From positions 62,001 through 126,000 of the forward strand of contig JACRLN010000016.1 of assembly GCA_016215115.1 (NCBI GenBank): a DNA stretch of 64,000 nucleotides, written 5' to 3'. Made by a program: the position numbers and the translations under genes. The notes under the pieces were generated by a model, which worked only from the letters and a program-made list of their open reading frames with translations, was not told where the DNA came from and did not search any database. Shown here in pieces: positions 1 through 8,351 of this stretch. Within the stretch, counting starts at the first letter, position 1; the number at the start of each line of letters is the position of its first letter. Source of the DNA: Nitrospirota bacterium (lineage in GTDB: Bacteria; Nitrospirota; Thermodesulfovibrionia; UBA6902).

Positions 1-701
1 TACGGATTATTCTGAACGTGTTTGATAACTGATTCTTCATGATGAAAATCAATAAACGCCTCATCAACGACAAGATAACATTTCATCTTTCTTGCGGCTT
101 CGGCGATCCTAAATACATCAGTTCTTTTAAGAAGATGCCCGGTCGGATTGTTGGGATTGCATAGGAAAATGAGTTTGGAGTTTAAAGAAAGTTTCTTGAT
201 TGCAGCTATGAATTCGTCAGTGATTATCCTGAAACTATTTTCTTCTCTTAACTCATAACTCTCAACTCTTAACTCACAACTCAATTTACACGCTCTTTCG
301 TATTCCGAAAAAGTCGGCGCAGGGATCAATGCAATCTCCGGCTTCAGTGCGCGCGGAATAAGATAAATAAGCTCTGTGCTTCCGTTTCCGCAGATGATTG
401 TTTCAGGATCAATGTCATGATATTGTGCCAAATTATTCCTCAAGCTATTTGTATCAGGGTCTGGATAATTCACCAGGTTGCGAAATTCTTTTTTAATGGC
501 ATCCAATACCTTCTTTGAAATTCCGAGAGAGTTGATCGATGCGCTGAAGTCAATAAGCTTGCTCTCAGGAATTCCAAGCTCTTTTGCAAGTTTGTAGATG
601 TTCCCGCCATGTTCGGAATCAGAACCAAGAGCACAGAACACAGAACACAGACTTTTCCTGCTCTTTTTATTATTTATGTCCTGTCCTTTAATTAATTCCA
701 T
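1..701 (-). CDS. cobD: Threonine-phosphate decarboxylase-like aminotransferase CobD (partial)
   Basis: A PLP-dependent class I/II aminotransferase-fold protein, read by hand from ATG at 701 to the window edge, so the C-terminal part with the PLP lysine is missing. The start reads MELIKGQD, followed by HGGNIYKLAKELGIP and DFSASINSLG, which are typical of L-threonine-O-3-phosphate decarboxylases that make aminopropanol phosphate for the cobalamin nucleotide loop. Later blocks are GNGSTELIYLIPRAL and FLCNPNNPTGHLL. The start overlaps the end of cbiB by 10 bp, consistent with translational coupling as the last visible gene of the B12 operon. Codons around 238-286 encode a low-complexity stretch (CELRVESYELREEN) that matches the degenerate heptamer repeats seen elsewhere in the operon and is probably an in-frame repeat insertion. 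HisC is the alternative, but the operon and N-terminus favour CobD. Confidence 0.85.
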   Translation of the reverse strand, partial: MELIKGQDINNKKSRKSLCSVFCALGSDSEHGGNIYKLAKELGIPESKLIDFSASINSLGISKKVLDAIKKEFRNLVNYPDPDTNSLRNNLAQYHDIDPETIICGNGSTELIYLIPRALKPEIALIPAPTFSEYERACKLSCELRVESYELREENSFRIITDEFIAAIKKLSLNSKLIFLCNPNNPTGHLLKRTDVFRIAEAARKMKCYLVVDEAFIDFHHEESVIKHVQNNP

Positions 702-1735
702 AATCTTGTCCTCAAATACAGCAATAATATGGTAAATCCAAAACCAAGCAAAGAAGTGAGTTTGATAATAGAGATCGCATCCTCTGTAGCATTAAGATAC
801 ATATGGTCGTACATCTGTTCTTTAACTTCTGACCTTTCTTCCCCGATATACGGTTTCTCAACGAGTATCCCTCCATACATCGAAGGGCCGCCGAGTCTAA
901 TCCCGAGCGCTCCTGCCATCGCAGCCTCCGGGATGCCGCTGTTGGGGCTTAAATGTTTCCTGCCGTCGCGGAGCATGGTCTTAAATGACAAGTGACAAGT
1001 GAAGAGTGACGTGTTAAGAATGAATGATGACGCCGCAATCATTATCCCGGTTATCCTCGCCGGAATGTAATTGGCGATGTCATCGAGTCTTGCTGCTGCC
1101 CATCCAAAGTTTTTGTACCTTTCATTTTTGTACCCGACCATAGAATCAAGTGTGTTGATAGCCTTGTACGTCATTGCCAGCGGCAGTCCGCCTATTGCAA
1201 AATAAAACATCGGCGCGATTATCCCGTCAGAGGTGTTTTCAGAAAGCGTTTCGATGGTCGCCTTCAGGATGCCTTTATTGTCAAGCAGATTTGTATCTCT
1301 GCCGACAATCATACCGAGTTTGTTCTGCGCATCTTCTTTTTCACCTGCATTTACGGCGTTTATTACAGCCTTGCCGGACGTTATGAGATCGTGTGTCGCA
1401 AAGGTTGTTGAAGTAAGATAGACAAGGATCGCAAGAAGCAAGTAAGAATTGAGAGGTGAGAAACGAGAAGTGAGAAAAAGCGAATTTAGCGCATTGAATA
1501 TTAAATATGTCGCACCGACAATTATTGCAACAAGTAATATCCCGTATAACTTTTCTGCCAGGATTTTTCCTTTTACTTCCGTGCTTCCGCACTTGCGTAC
1601 TTCTGCACTTCTCAGCACCCTTTCCACCTTCTCAATCGCCCATCCGATAATTCTCACGGGATGAGGCAGCCACCTCGGATCGCCGATCATCAGATCAAGA
1701 ATATATGCTGAGATAAATATTGCAATCTCGATCAT
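692..1735 (-). CDS. cbiB: Adenosylcobinamide-phosphate synthase CbiB
   Basis: An integral membrane enzyme that joins aminopropanol phosphate to adenosylcobyric acid. The 347 aa protein has the family start (YILDLMIGDPRWLPHPVRIIGW), the ATIETLSENTSDGIIAPMFY block, and a C-terminal half with HLSPNSGIPEAAMAGALGIRLGG. Several hydrophobic segments agree with a polytopic protein. The ATG overlaps the cobQ stop (ATGA), so translation is probably coupled. Three segments look repeat-derived rather than CbiB-like: residues about 43-57 (SAEVRKCGSTEV, 1575-1612), about 90-98 (TSRFSPLNSYL, 1450-1485) and about 243-251 (NTSLFTCHLSF, 985-1015). They keep the frame and lie in loops or at segment edges. Confidence 0.93.
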   Translation of the reverse strand: MIEIAIFISAYILDLMIGDPRWLPHPVRIIGWAIEKVERVLRSAEVRKCGSTEVKGKILAEKLYGILLVAIIVGATYLIFNALNSLFLTSRFSPLNSYLLLAILVYLTSTTFATHDLITSGKAVINAVNAGEKEDAQNKLGMIVGRDTNLLDNKGILKATIETLSENTSDGIIAPMFYFAIGGLPLAMTYKAINTLDSMVGYKNERYKNFGWAAARLDDIANYIPARITGIMIAASSFILNTSLFTCHLSFKTMLRDGRKHLSPNSGIPEAAMAGALGIRLGGPSMYGGILVEKPYIGEERSEVKEQMYDHMYLNATEDAISIIKLTSLLGFGFTILLLYLRTRLWN

Positions 1736-3363
1736 CTTATATCCTTAACAAGGTTTTCCTTGCAGTATTCCATGCCGATCTGCCGCAGCATAAAACAGAT
1801 GTCAACGCTGCTTTTTAGAACATTAGCCCATTTATTGATCGCCTCTTCTTTTTGGGCCTGATAGTTAAATCCGGCTTGAGCAGGAAGCCCTTTCTTTTTT
1901 CTAAGCGAATTCAACAGTGACGTGCGAAACTCATCGTTATCGAATATCCCATGTATATACGTGCCCCAGACGTTATCTTTTGCAGAACCATCAGGAATAA
2001 GTTCAGAGTTATGAGTTGTGAGTTTGGAGTTATTGGAAATTCTTCTCAGCTTAAATAAACCTATGTCGCCAGTGCTATCTCCCATATGGATTTCGTATCC
2101 CCGCAACAAACTTTTATCATAACTCTTAACTCCTAACTCTAAACTCTTAACTATTTCCGCTTCCACCTGACAGGTCGTCTTTGTTTTATCATAAGTTGTT
2201 TCAATATCAAGAAGTCCGAATCCTTTAATTTCTTTATGAGCGCTTTCAACGCCTTGCGGGTCGTAAATCTTTTTACCGAGCATCTGGTAGCCACCACACA
2301 CACCAACGAGAGGGATGCCTTTATTGACGGCAGCCTTCACGCATTCTTCCATTCCGTTTTCTCTTAATAAAAGTAAATCGCTCACCGTATTCTTTGAACC
2401 GGGGATTATGACGAGGTCGGCATTGTGGATGTCGTCTTCCCACAGAGAATATCTGAACTCGACATCCGGCTCGTGGAGGAATGGGGCGAAATCTGTAAAG
2501 TTGGAGATGTACTTCAGCCTTAAAACTACAATCTTTAATTGCTTTGGATTTGAAATTTGTCCCGACTTATTCGGGATGAAATTTGAAATTGACAATCCAT
2601 CTTCTTCATCCAGTCTCATATCGGATTGATAATACAAGGTGCCGATAACCGGTTTGCCCGTCTTATGCTCAATCATCCTCAATCCCGGCCTAAGGATGTC
2701 AATATTGCCCCGGAATTTATTAATGATAAACGCCTTGATGTAATCGGCATCACGTAACCCCTCCTTACTCCTCCCCTTATCTAAGGGGAGGATGGGTGGG
2801 GTTAAGATGGAGTCCTTCAACAATTCCACTGTCCCGTAAAAAGATGCAAACACCCCGCCTCTGTCAATGTCTCCAACAAGTATTACCGGTGCATCTGTGT
2901 AACGCGCCACCCGCATGTTTACCACTTCCTCTTTCTGGAGATTAATCTCTGCAGGACTGCCGGCGCCTTCAATAATAATAAGGTCATATTTTTTGGAAAG
3001 CCTGTCATATGCGGCGGTAATTACCTCCCACACCATATCTTTAATGGCATAATAATCTTCAGCCTTCATGGTTGCATATACTTTGCCGTTTAAAATCACC
3101 TGACTCCCTGCTTCACCAGTGGCCTTGAGCAACACAGGGTTTATGTCATTGCATGGTTCAATTCCCGCAGCTTCAGCCTGAAATGCCTGTGCCCGCCCTA
3201 TCTCGCCGCCTTCCTGGGTTATAAAGGAATTCAACGCCATGTTCTGCGCCTTGAAGGGTGCAACCTTGATTCCCAGGTCTCTGAATATCCTGCAGAGACC
3301 TGCGACAATGATGCTCTTGCCTGCGCCGGAACCTGTTCCCTGTATCATTAACGCTTTTGCCAT
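1732..3363 (-). CDS. cobQ: Cobyric acid synthase CobQ/CbiP
   Basis: A glutamine-dependent amidotransferase that amidates four side chains of adenosylcobyrinic a,c-diamide. The 543 aa protein starts with the ATP-binding P-loop-like MIQGTGSGAGKSIIVAG, followed by the KAQNMALNSF block. The C-terminal class I glutaminase domain has the nucleophile in GVCGGYQMLG and the histidine block GTYIHGIFDN. It is longer than usual because of in-frame insertions that resemble dispersed repeats: around residues 188-203 (LTPPILPLDKGRSKEG, 2755-2805), around 263-275 (2550-2592, with a CCCGA/TCGGG dyad), around 405-415 (2115-2157) and around 443-455 (2000-2040). The start ATG follows a 77 bp gap from cobC that contains tandem CAGTAGT-like units. 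Confidence 0.95.
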   Translation of the reverse strand: MAKALMIQGTGSGAGKSIIVAGLCRIFRDLGIKVAPFKAQNMALNSFITQEGGEIGRAQAFQAEAAGIEPCNDINPVLLKATGEAGSQVILNGKVYATMKAEDYYAIKDMVWEVITAAYDRLSKKYDLIIIEGAGSPAEINLQKEEVVNMRVARYTDAPVILVGDIDRGGVFASFYGTVELLKDSILTPPILPLDKGRSKEGLRDADYIKAFIINKFRGNIDILRPGLRMIEHKTGKPVIGTLYYQSDMRLDEEDGLSISNFIPNKSGQISNPKQLKIVVLRLKYISNFTDFAPFLHEPDVEFRYSLWEDDIHNADLVIIPGSKNTVSDLLLLRENGMEECVKAAVNKGIPLVGVCGGYQMLGKKIYDPQGVESAHKEIKGFGLLDIETTYDKTKTTCQVEAEIVKSLELGVKSYDKSLLRGYEIHMGDSTGDIGLFKLRRISNNSKLTTHNSELIPDGSAKDNVWGTYIHGIFDNDEFRTSLLNSLRKKKGLPAQAGFNYQAQKEEAINKWANVLKSSVDICFMLRQIGMEYCKENLVKDIR

Positions 3364-3440
3364 AAAACAGTAGTCAGCAGTCAGTAGTCAGTAGTCAGGA
3401 ATAAAAAAGTCCTGCATACTGCTTACTGTCTACTGTATTT
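3364..3440 (-). repeat. Degenerate CAGTAGT/ACTGTCT repeat between cobC and cobQ
   Basis: The intergenic gap contains short tandem units on one side (CAGTAGTCAGCAGTCAGTAG) and their inverted counterpart (ACTGCTTACTGTCTACTGT) on the other, giving an imperfect hairpin. It belongs to the heptamer-type low-complexity repeats that recur through the B12 operon, here outside a coding sequence. Confidence 0.7.
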
Positions 3441-4076
3441 TCACTCTATCCTTCCATTAATTAATTTAACCACAGGATAATTATCCCACAGTTCAACAAC
3501 ATTTATGCATCCGTAATCCTGTTCCACCCTGAAAATATTCTCAAGCGGTATACCGAGCAATTCACAAAGCATGATCCTGTTTATTCCGCCGTGAGAGACA
3601 ATTGCTATATTGTGTCCGTTATGTTGGACTGTAATTTTATCAAATGCCTTCAATGCCCTGTCCCTTACCTCAATTGTGCTTTCTCCCTGCATCGGGCTGA
3701 ATTTCAGCGGATTATCTGCCCAGGCATTAAACTCATTTGGATATTTATCTTTTATCTCATCAAAAGACATACCTTCCCAGATACCGAAATTTCTCTCTCT
3801 AAGCTCAGGCATGATTATCGGCTTCAATCCATGTGGTTCAGCGATGATCCCGGCGCTTTTCACAGCGCGGTTAAGGTCGGAGCAGTAGATAACAGATAGC
3901 TCGGAAGTTACTTCTGCGCTTCCGAGCTTTTGCACTTCCGCGCTGAGATATTCCGCTACCCGTTCCATCTGTCTGATGCCATTCTCTGACATCGGCACAT
4001 CTATATGTCCCTTGTAGCGCCTTGTTTCCGCACCTTCTGTCTCGCCGTGTCGTATTAAATAAAGCGTTGTGAGCAT
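3441..4076 (-). CDS. cobC: Alpha-ribazole phosphatase-like histidine phosphatase CobC
   Basis: A histidine phosphatase-superfamily protein of 211 aa with the phosphohistidine motif LIRHGETEG near residue 7, the Arg/Glu block ELRERNFGIWEGM, and the second catalytic histidine in IVSHGGINRIM. In this operon the expected reaction is removal of the 5' phosphate from alpha-ribazole phosphate or adenosylcobalamin phosphate. Its start overlaps the end of cobS by 22 bp. A repeat-like insertion (AEVQKLGSAEVTSELS, 3898-3950) sits just before the conserved VIYCSDLNRAVKSA segment. The phosphatase assignment is firm; CobC rather than a general phosphoglycerate mutase-like enzyme rests on the operon. Confidence 0.88.
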   Translation of the reverse strand: MLTTLYLIRHGETEGAETRRYKGHIDVPMSENGIRQMERVAEYLSAEVQKLGSAEVTSELSVIYCSDLNRAVKSAGIIAEPHGLKPIIMPELRERNFGIWEGMSFDEIKDKYPNEFNAWADNPLKFSPMQGESTIEVRDRALKAFDKITVQHNGHNIAIVSHGGINRIMLCELLGIPLENIFRVEQDYGCINVVELWDNYPVVKLINGRIE

Positions 4077-4933
4077 ATTACCGCCATTATCAAAAATAAT
4101 ATTTCTGAAATTTCAGAAACAGCGCCAAATGTATCACCGGTCATGCCGCCAAAGTTTTTGTTCGCAAACCATACTGCGATGATACAGAAAATATACAGAA
4201 CCGCCAAAATCAATGAGTAATACGTAATGAGTAATGCGTAATGAGAAACATGATTATCCGTAACAAATAATGCAATAAATGAAAACAATACTGTAAAAAA
4301 GGTGGCGCTGACCATCTCCTTTATCCCTGTGTGTTCAATAAATATTTTGCCGAGGCCCTCCTGCCTTGCTGACTTCGTGTGAAATATTGCAGAAACCATT
4401 ATCCACCGTGAGAAAACAGGCATTAAAAACAGTGACGAATAATAAATGACGCGTGACGAGTTAATGAACAACGCATTAAAAGAAAGATACTTCAATAAAA
4501 TTACAAGGACTATCGCCATTACGCCAAAGGGCCCAACAGTGCTGTCCTTCATGATTGCCAGTTTTTTCTCCTTGCTGCCCCGTGACGCAATTGCATCAAA
4601 TGTATCTGCAAGTCCGTCAAGATGAAGCCCCCCGGCAGTTATTACAAGTATAAGAACGACAAGGCCATTTGCCAATTCAACAGGAAAAACTTTTATGGCC
4701 GACGCTGCCGCTAATACAAGCAATGCTCCCTGAAAGGCGCCAACTAAAGGGAAGAATGCAGATGAGCTTCCAATTTCATTTTCAGAAACATTATCCATTC
4801 TCTTCAGGGGAATGATTGTTAAAAACTGGAATGCAAGCAAGAAACGAGTGAGGAGTGAAGATCGGCGGGTGAGGGATAAGTCCTCTAATGAATTGTTGTA
4901 CTTGTTTTTATAACTCATAACTCTTAACTCCAA
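4055..4933 (-). CDS. cobS: Adenosylcobinamide-GDP ribazoletransferase CobS
   Basis: The membrane cobalamin synthase that joins adenosylcobinamide-GDP and alpha-ribazole. The 292 aa protein has the family signature GGLHLDGLADTFDAIASRG followed by KDSTVGPFG, and multiple hydrophobic helices. The N-terminus is unusual: about 30 residues precede the typical FLLAFQFLTIIPL start, and the first codons (MELRVMSYK, 4906-4933) are encoded by the heptamer repeat, so the initiation region itself appears repeat-derived. A second repeat-like segment (VTDNHVSHYALLITYYSL, about 4203-4262) lies between late membrane helices. It is 3 bp downstream of cobT. Confidence 0.92.
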   Translation of the reverse strand: MELRVMSYKNKYNNSLEDLSLTRRSSLLTRFLLAFQFLTIIPLKRMDNVSENEIGSSSAFFPLVGAFQGALLVLAAASAIKVFPVELANGLVVLILVITAGGLHLDGLADTFDAIASRGSKEKKLAIMKDSTVGPFGVMAIVLVILLKYLSFNALFINSSRVIYYSSLFLMPVFSRWIMVSAIFHTKSARQEGLGKIFIEHTGIKEMVSATFFTVLFSFIALFVTDNHVSHYALLITYYSLILAVLYIFCIIAVWFANKNFGGMTGDTFGAVSEISEILFLIMAVICSQRFI

Positions 4934-4936
4934 ACT

Positions 4937-6016
4937 CTATCCTTTTTCCGACACTCCTGCTTCACCGAATGTCGCCATCTCTTTATAGATTTTAAGTCCA
5001 GCCTCGATGACGAGTATTGCAAGTGCTGCGCCTGTTCCCTCTCCAAGTCTCAAATCAAGGTCAAGAATTGGTCGTAAACCTATTTTCTCAAGAATTGTCT
5101 TATGCCCCACTTCCTGCGACATGTGTGCTGCAAACATATAGTCTTTTGTATTTGGCTCAATTGAATAGGCGATAAGCGCTCCGGCAGTTGATATAAAACC
5201 GTCAATAATAACAGGAATTCTATTTGCTGCAGCGCCTATAATCAGCCCCGCAATACCGCCAATCTCAGCTCCGCCAACCTTTGAAAGCACATCAACCGGG
5301 TCAGAGGGATTTGGCCTGTTTAATGCAATTGCATCTTTAATAACCTGCACTTTAATTTTCCAGGTGTCATCATTTATACCTGTTCCTCTTCCAGTAATTT
5401 CTTCAACAGATTTACCTGTCATTACAGCAGCTATAGCGCTTGAAGGCGTCGTGTTTGCAATGCCCATGTCACCTGTTCCGAATATCTTATAACCTCTTTT
5501 TGCATATCCATTCGCCATTTCTATCCCAACATCTATACATTTTATAGCCTCATCCCTTGTCATGGCAGCGCCTTTTCTCATATTCCTTGTGCCTGATACG
5601 ATTTTCCGGGAAATAAATAATCCACCTACGATAGGGGCAGGTTTTAGACCTTCCACTGCAAAATCATGATCAACTCCGATATCCACCACTACCACATCCG
5701 CCCCGGCATGCCGTGCAAGAACATTAATCCCTGCGCCTCCGTTCATGAAATTAAGAACCATCTGATGAGTTACTGCCTTTGGATAGGCAGAGACCCCTTC
5801 ATCTGCAACTCCGTGGTCTCCTGCAAAAGTAAAAACGACCTTTTTATCAAGCGAGGGCATGCTATTTTCGGTAATTGAGACAATCTGCTTTGCAAACTCC
5901 TCAAGCCTGCCAAGACTCCCCTGCGGCTTTGTTAGATTGTCCAGATGTTTCTGCGCATGCTCAATAAATTTGGCGTTGACCGCAGATATGCTGGATAAAA
6001 TTGTTTCTAATGCCAT
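4937..6016 (-). CDS. cobT: Nicotinate-nucleotide-dimethylbenzimidazole phosphoribosyltransferase CobT
   Basis: Makes alpha-ribazole phosphate from nicotinate mononucleotide and a lower-ligand base. The 359 aa length is normal. Seen motifs are [74 protein letters not shown], and the C-terminal [10 protein letters not shown] with the expected catalytic glutamate. Unlike its operon neighbours I see no clear repeat insertion in it. A palindrome CCGTTCAA...TTGAACGG (6046-6075) lies in the short gap to cobU. Confidence 0.96.
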   Translation of the reverse strand: MALETILSSISAVNAKFIEHAQKHLDNLTKPQGSLGRLEEFAKQIVSITENSMPSLDKKVVFTFAGDHGVADEGVSAYPKAVTHQMVLNFMNGGAGINVLARHAGADVVVVDIGVDHDFAVEGLKPAPIVGGLFISRKIVSGTRNMRKGAAMTRDEAIKCIDVGIEMANGYAKRGYKIFGTGDMGIANTTPSSAIAAVMTGKSVEEITGRGTGINDDTWKIKVQVIKDAIALNRPNPSDPVDVLSKVGGAEIGGIAGLIIGAAANRIPVIIDGFISTAGALIAYSIEPNTKDYMFAAHMSQEVGHKTILEKIGLRPILDLDLRLGEGTGAALAILVIEAGLKIYKEMATFGEAGVSEKG

Positions 6017-6077
6017 AATTCCTCCATATTATTAATTGTTCAATCCGTTCAAATGGTTCAAACCGCTTGAACGGTAT

Positions 6078-6659
6078 CTATTTTATTTTTAAAGGTATGC
6101 CTGCAGTCACCAGATAGACTTCATCTGCAGCTTCTGCAACCTTTTGATTTAAAAATCCTGCCATATCCCTAAATCTTCTTGCCAGCTTGTTCTCCGGTAC
6201 AATGCCCATTCCGACCTCGTTGGAGACGATGAAGAGTTTAGAGTAGGGGCGAGGCGGCGCCTCGCCCTCACAGAGTTCAGAGTTATGATTTTGCCGTTGG
6301 GGCGATTCATGAATCGCCCTTACATTTTTTAATACATTGAGCAATATGCCGATCTCCTTATCACAATCCAAACCGTTAAGCATCAGGTTTGATAACCAGA
6401 TGGTAAGACAGTCGATTATTACAACCGAATACCTGCTTTTCAAATCTGAGAGAGCATCTGCGATCCTCACTGGTTCCTCATAAGTATCCCAATCTGCTCT
6501 CCTTTCCTTTTTGTGCTTCGCAATCCGTTCTTTCATTTCTTCATCAAGCGCTTCCGCTGTTGCCATATATGCCTTCTGCCCCTGTATTCTTGACGCTTCT
6601 TTCAGGGCAAATGAACTCTTACCGCTTCTTGCACCGCCAATGACAAATGTAATTTTCAT
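6078..6659 (-). CDS. cobU: Adenosylcobinamide kinase/guanylyltransferase CobU
   Basis: Phosphorylates adenosylcobinamide and transfers GMP to it. I start it at ATG 6659 (MKITFVIGGARSGKSSFAL, with the P-loop); the longer reading frame upstream runs back through the riboswitch terminator and is unlikely to be translated. Other motifs are AYMATAEALDEEM and IIDCLTIWLSNLM, then IVSNEVGMGIVPENKLARRFRD. Between the last two, codons 6238-6330 insert about 28 extra residues (ESPQRQNHNSELCEGEAPPRPYS) made from two GC-rich palindromes plus heptamer repeat. It is the first gene after the AdoCbl riboswitch. Confidence 0.94.
   Translation of the reverse strand: MKITFVIGGARSGKSSFALKEASRIQGQKAYMATAEALDEEMKERIAKHKKERRADWDTYEEPVRIADALSDLKSRYSVVIIDCLTIWLSNLMLNGLDCDKEIGILLNVLKNVRAIHESPQRQNHNSELCEGEAPPRPYSKLFIVSNEVGMGIVPENKLARRFRDMAGFLNQKVAEAADEVYLVTAGIPLKIK
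6247..6319. repeat. Two palindromes inserted in frame within cobU
   Basis: The first palindrome has 9 bp arms (GGGCGAGGC at 6247-6255 and GCCTCGCCC at 6259-6267). The second is a perfect 20 bp palindrome at 6300-6319 centred on TTCATGAA. Between them lie AGTTCAGAGTTATGA-type units of the heptamer repeat. Both palindromes belong to the GTAGGGGC family also seen at 49432, 52190 and 62185. The block contains no stop in the cobU frame and separates two conserved CobU motifs. Confidence 0.8.
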
Positions 6660-6660
6660 G

Positions 6661-6701
6661 ATTAAAAATAAAAACCCCAGCCTTCGTTTTGAAAGCTGGG
6701 G
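6661..6701 (-). terminator. Intrinsic terminator of the cobalamin riboswitch
   Basis: On the minus strand CCCCAGC (6701-6695) pairs with GCTGGGG (6681-6675) around a 13 nt loop, followed by TTTTTATTTTTAAT (6674-6661). It lies 2 nt upstream of the cobU start codon. The 5' part of AGCCTTCGT (6679-6687) overlaps the stem and is complementary to 6739-6747, giving the antiterminator alternative. Confidence 0.85.
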
Positions 6702-6721
6702 ATAAAAGTTCAAACCTTTAT

Positions 6722-6757
6722 CCTCACAACCTCGTACCACGAAGGCTTTTTGTGAGG
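6722..6757 (-). promoter_or_regulatory. Anti-antiterminator hairpin of the riboswitch expression platform
   Basis: CCTCACAA (6722-6729) and TTGTGAGG (6750-6757) are perfectly complementary and enclose ACGAAGGCT (6739-6747). That 9-mer is the exact reverse complement of AGCCTTCGT (6679-6687) in the terminator stem. Two exclusive folds are therefore readable: this hairpin plus the terminator, or a long-range antiterminator helix. Known AdoCbl riboswitches of this layout switch off when ligand binds; the direction here is inferred. Confidence 0.7.
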
Positions 6758-6759
6758 CG

Positions 6760-6934
6760 TTGCTCAGGCTGGTCTTCTGGCTCTCCTGACCTCTACCTGC
6801 CTTCCCAGTTGTTTCAACAAGTGGCGTGGTGGTACAGGCTCTTATTCCGAACTTGCGGAATCAGGATTACAGCGGCGGGTCCGCTCCCGTCTCTCACGGG
6901 ATTCCCCTTTAAGCCCCTCCGGGCACCTGAACAA
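6760..6934 (-). ncRNA. Cobalamin (AdoCbl) riboswitch aptamer
   Basis: Minus-strand RNA upstream of cobU with the cobalamin aptamer core: a GGTGCCC/GGGC block, AAAGGGGAATCCCGTGAGA, GACGGGAGCGGACCCGCCGC followed by TGTAATCC, and near the 3' side GGGAAGGCAGGTAGAGG and GCCAGAAGACC. The closing helix P1 can be placed exactly: TTGTTCAGG (6934-6926) with CCTGAGCAA (6768-6760), one G-U pair. It controls the cobU-cobT-cobS-cobC-cobQ-cbiB-cobD operon. Confidence 0.95.
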
Positions 6935-7122
6935 TATGTTCATGAATTATACCTTATCGGCTTTGCAATAAGTCAAGGCAGATAGGGAGATAGTCAAAAA
7001 TATAAAAATTATGTACACTATGGGCAATTATTTTATTAATTAACAATGAGCAATGAACAATGAGTAATTAATGAGTCCTTAATTACTCATTACTCTTTCA
7101 TAATTCTTTCATAAAAAGGCTG

Positions 7123-8013
7123 ATGAAGAATATTTACCACAAATTTACAGAACTGATAGGCAAAGCTTTAGAATATTTAGAAGGGGTGGCCCTTATCTTA
7201 ATAGTTGCTGTTGCGGTCCTTGGCATCATTGTTGGTTTTAAATACTACAGACATACTCAGGAAGACCCCCAATTCTGCATGTCATGCCACATAATGAAGG
7301 AGGCCTTTACAGAATGGTATAACGGCAAGCACAGGGATATAATCTGTCAGAAATGTCATCAATTAAGTATCCTTGAGCAGAACCAGCTTCTTGTGGCTTA
7401 TATTATGCAAGGGAAAAACAGACAATTTTCTCAAACCCATGGAAGGGAAAAACCATGGAATGCATGCAGGGGATGCCACGTGAATGAGGCCACACAAGGC
7501 TCAATAACCATGAAAAAAGCATACGGACATGCCAGGCATGTATTCATACAAAAAATAGATTGCAAGACATGTCATAAAGGGGCGCTGCATAAATTTGAGC
7601 CTAATGAGGCGGCATGTCAGAAATGTCATCGTGATAACGGTGTTCACGGACTTGGTATGGAGGCTTTTTCATGTCTCAAATGCCACTCCTACTCAGAAAA
7701 AACTCCTTCAATGGTTCCAAAAGATAGATGTATCAAGTGTCACACTAAAATTTCCAAAACAAGTCCAATGTCAGGACTGCTTTGTCACCAGTGTCACAAA
7801 CCACATGGAGAAATAATCCCGAAACCTTCTTCATGTGTCAGTGAATGTCATCAGAATGAAACTGCTGTAGGTCAACATGCACTACATCTTAAAAAAGGCC
7901 TGAACTGTCTTGACTGTCACAAGGCCCATACATGGGTTCTGGGGCAGGTTAATGCAAAGACTCTCTGCAGCCGCTGCCATCCTTATAAAGATCCCAAAAG
8001 ATTTATATACTAA
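7123..8013 (+). CDS. NapC-like membrane-anchored undecahaem cytochrome c
   Basis: A 296 aa protein with one N-terminal membrane helix (residues about 20-42, LILIVAVAVLGIIVGF) and the rest in the periplasm. It has ten CxxCH motifs (CMSCH, CQKCH, CRGCH, CKTCH, CQKCH, CLKCH, CIKCH, CHQCH, CLDCH, CSRCH) and one CxxxCH (CVSECH near residue 240). The start EDPQFCMSCHIMKEAFTEWYNGKHRDIICQKCH resembles NapC/NirT-type quinol-oxidising anchors, extended by about seven extra haems. It stands alone, divergent from the B12 operon. A degenerate ATGAGTAATTA repeat with inverted copies (7040-7100) lies just upstream. Quinol-to-periplasm electron transfer is the likely role; the terminal partner is unknown. 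Confidence 0.85.
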   Translation: MKNIYHKFTELIGKALEYLEGVALILIVAVAVLGIIVGFKYYRHTQEDPQFCMSCHIMKEAFTEWYNGKHRDIICQKCHQLSILEQNQLLVAYIMQGKNRQFSQTHGREKPWNACRGCHVNEATQGSITMKKAYGHARHVFIQKIDCKTCHKGALHKFEPNEAACQKCHRDNGVHGLGMEAFSCLKCHSYSEKTPSMVPKDRCIKCHTKISKTSPMSGLLCHQCHKPHGEIIPKPSSCVSECHQNETAVGQHALHLKKGLNCLDCHKAHTWVLGQVNAKTLCSRCHPYKDPKRFIY

Positions 8014-8188
8014 TGTAGTGCGTCCAATTCTTTACATATGTTTCGAGTGTCTTGAGCCGTCATTCCCGCAGTCCTTAAGCGGGAATCCAGAGTTTCCTGT
8101 TTTTTTACAGACACTGGATCCCCGATTACTACCTCGGGAATGACAATTTTCAAGAGCTTCAATGTAAAGGGATTTAAGACGCACTACA
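8014..8188. repeat. MITE-like element with 11 bp terminal inverted repeats
   Basis: TGTAGTGCGTC (8014-8024) and GACGCACTACA (8178-8188) are perfect inverted repeats, with a second inner match (CTTTACAT near 8030 and ATGTAAAG near 8162). CTAA occurs immediately outside both ends (8010-8013 and 8189-8192), compatible with a short target duplication. The core is the CGTCATTCCCG mosaic (8058-8145). The left end starts directly after the stop codon of the cytochrome gene. No transposase is encoded. The rest of the 8189-8351 gap holds a sigma54-like promoter and nothing else I can name. Confidence 0.7.
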
Positions 8189-8297
8189 CTAACCCTTTCT
8201 CCATTCCTTTTTGCAATCCTGCAAATTAAAAGTATTGTTTTTGCATTGCTGCAAACTTTCAATAAGCAAAGAACCTTAGAAATCAAGTAGTTTGTAA

Positions 8298-8312
8298 TGG
8301 CATGAAATATGC
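8298..8312 (+). promoter_or_regulatory. Sigma54-like -24/-12 promoter
   Basis: TGGCATGAAATATGC has GG and GC separated by exactly 10 nt, as in sigma54 promoters (TGGCAC-N5-TTGCA), with two departures from consensus. Transcription would start near 8324, giving a leader of about 28 nt that contains the strong GAAAGGAGG Shine-Dalgarno sequence of the next gene. Two sigma54 activators are encoded in the window. Confidence 0.5.
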
Positions 8313-8351
8313 TTCTATATTAAACAGAACAACGAAAGGAGGAAAGATAAA

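Noticed and set aside
7040-7100. ATGAGTAATTA repeat as an intrinsic terminator
   Set aside because: The inverted units are AT-rich and imperfect with no U-tract; they fit the degenerate repeat class better.
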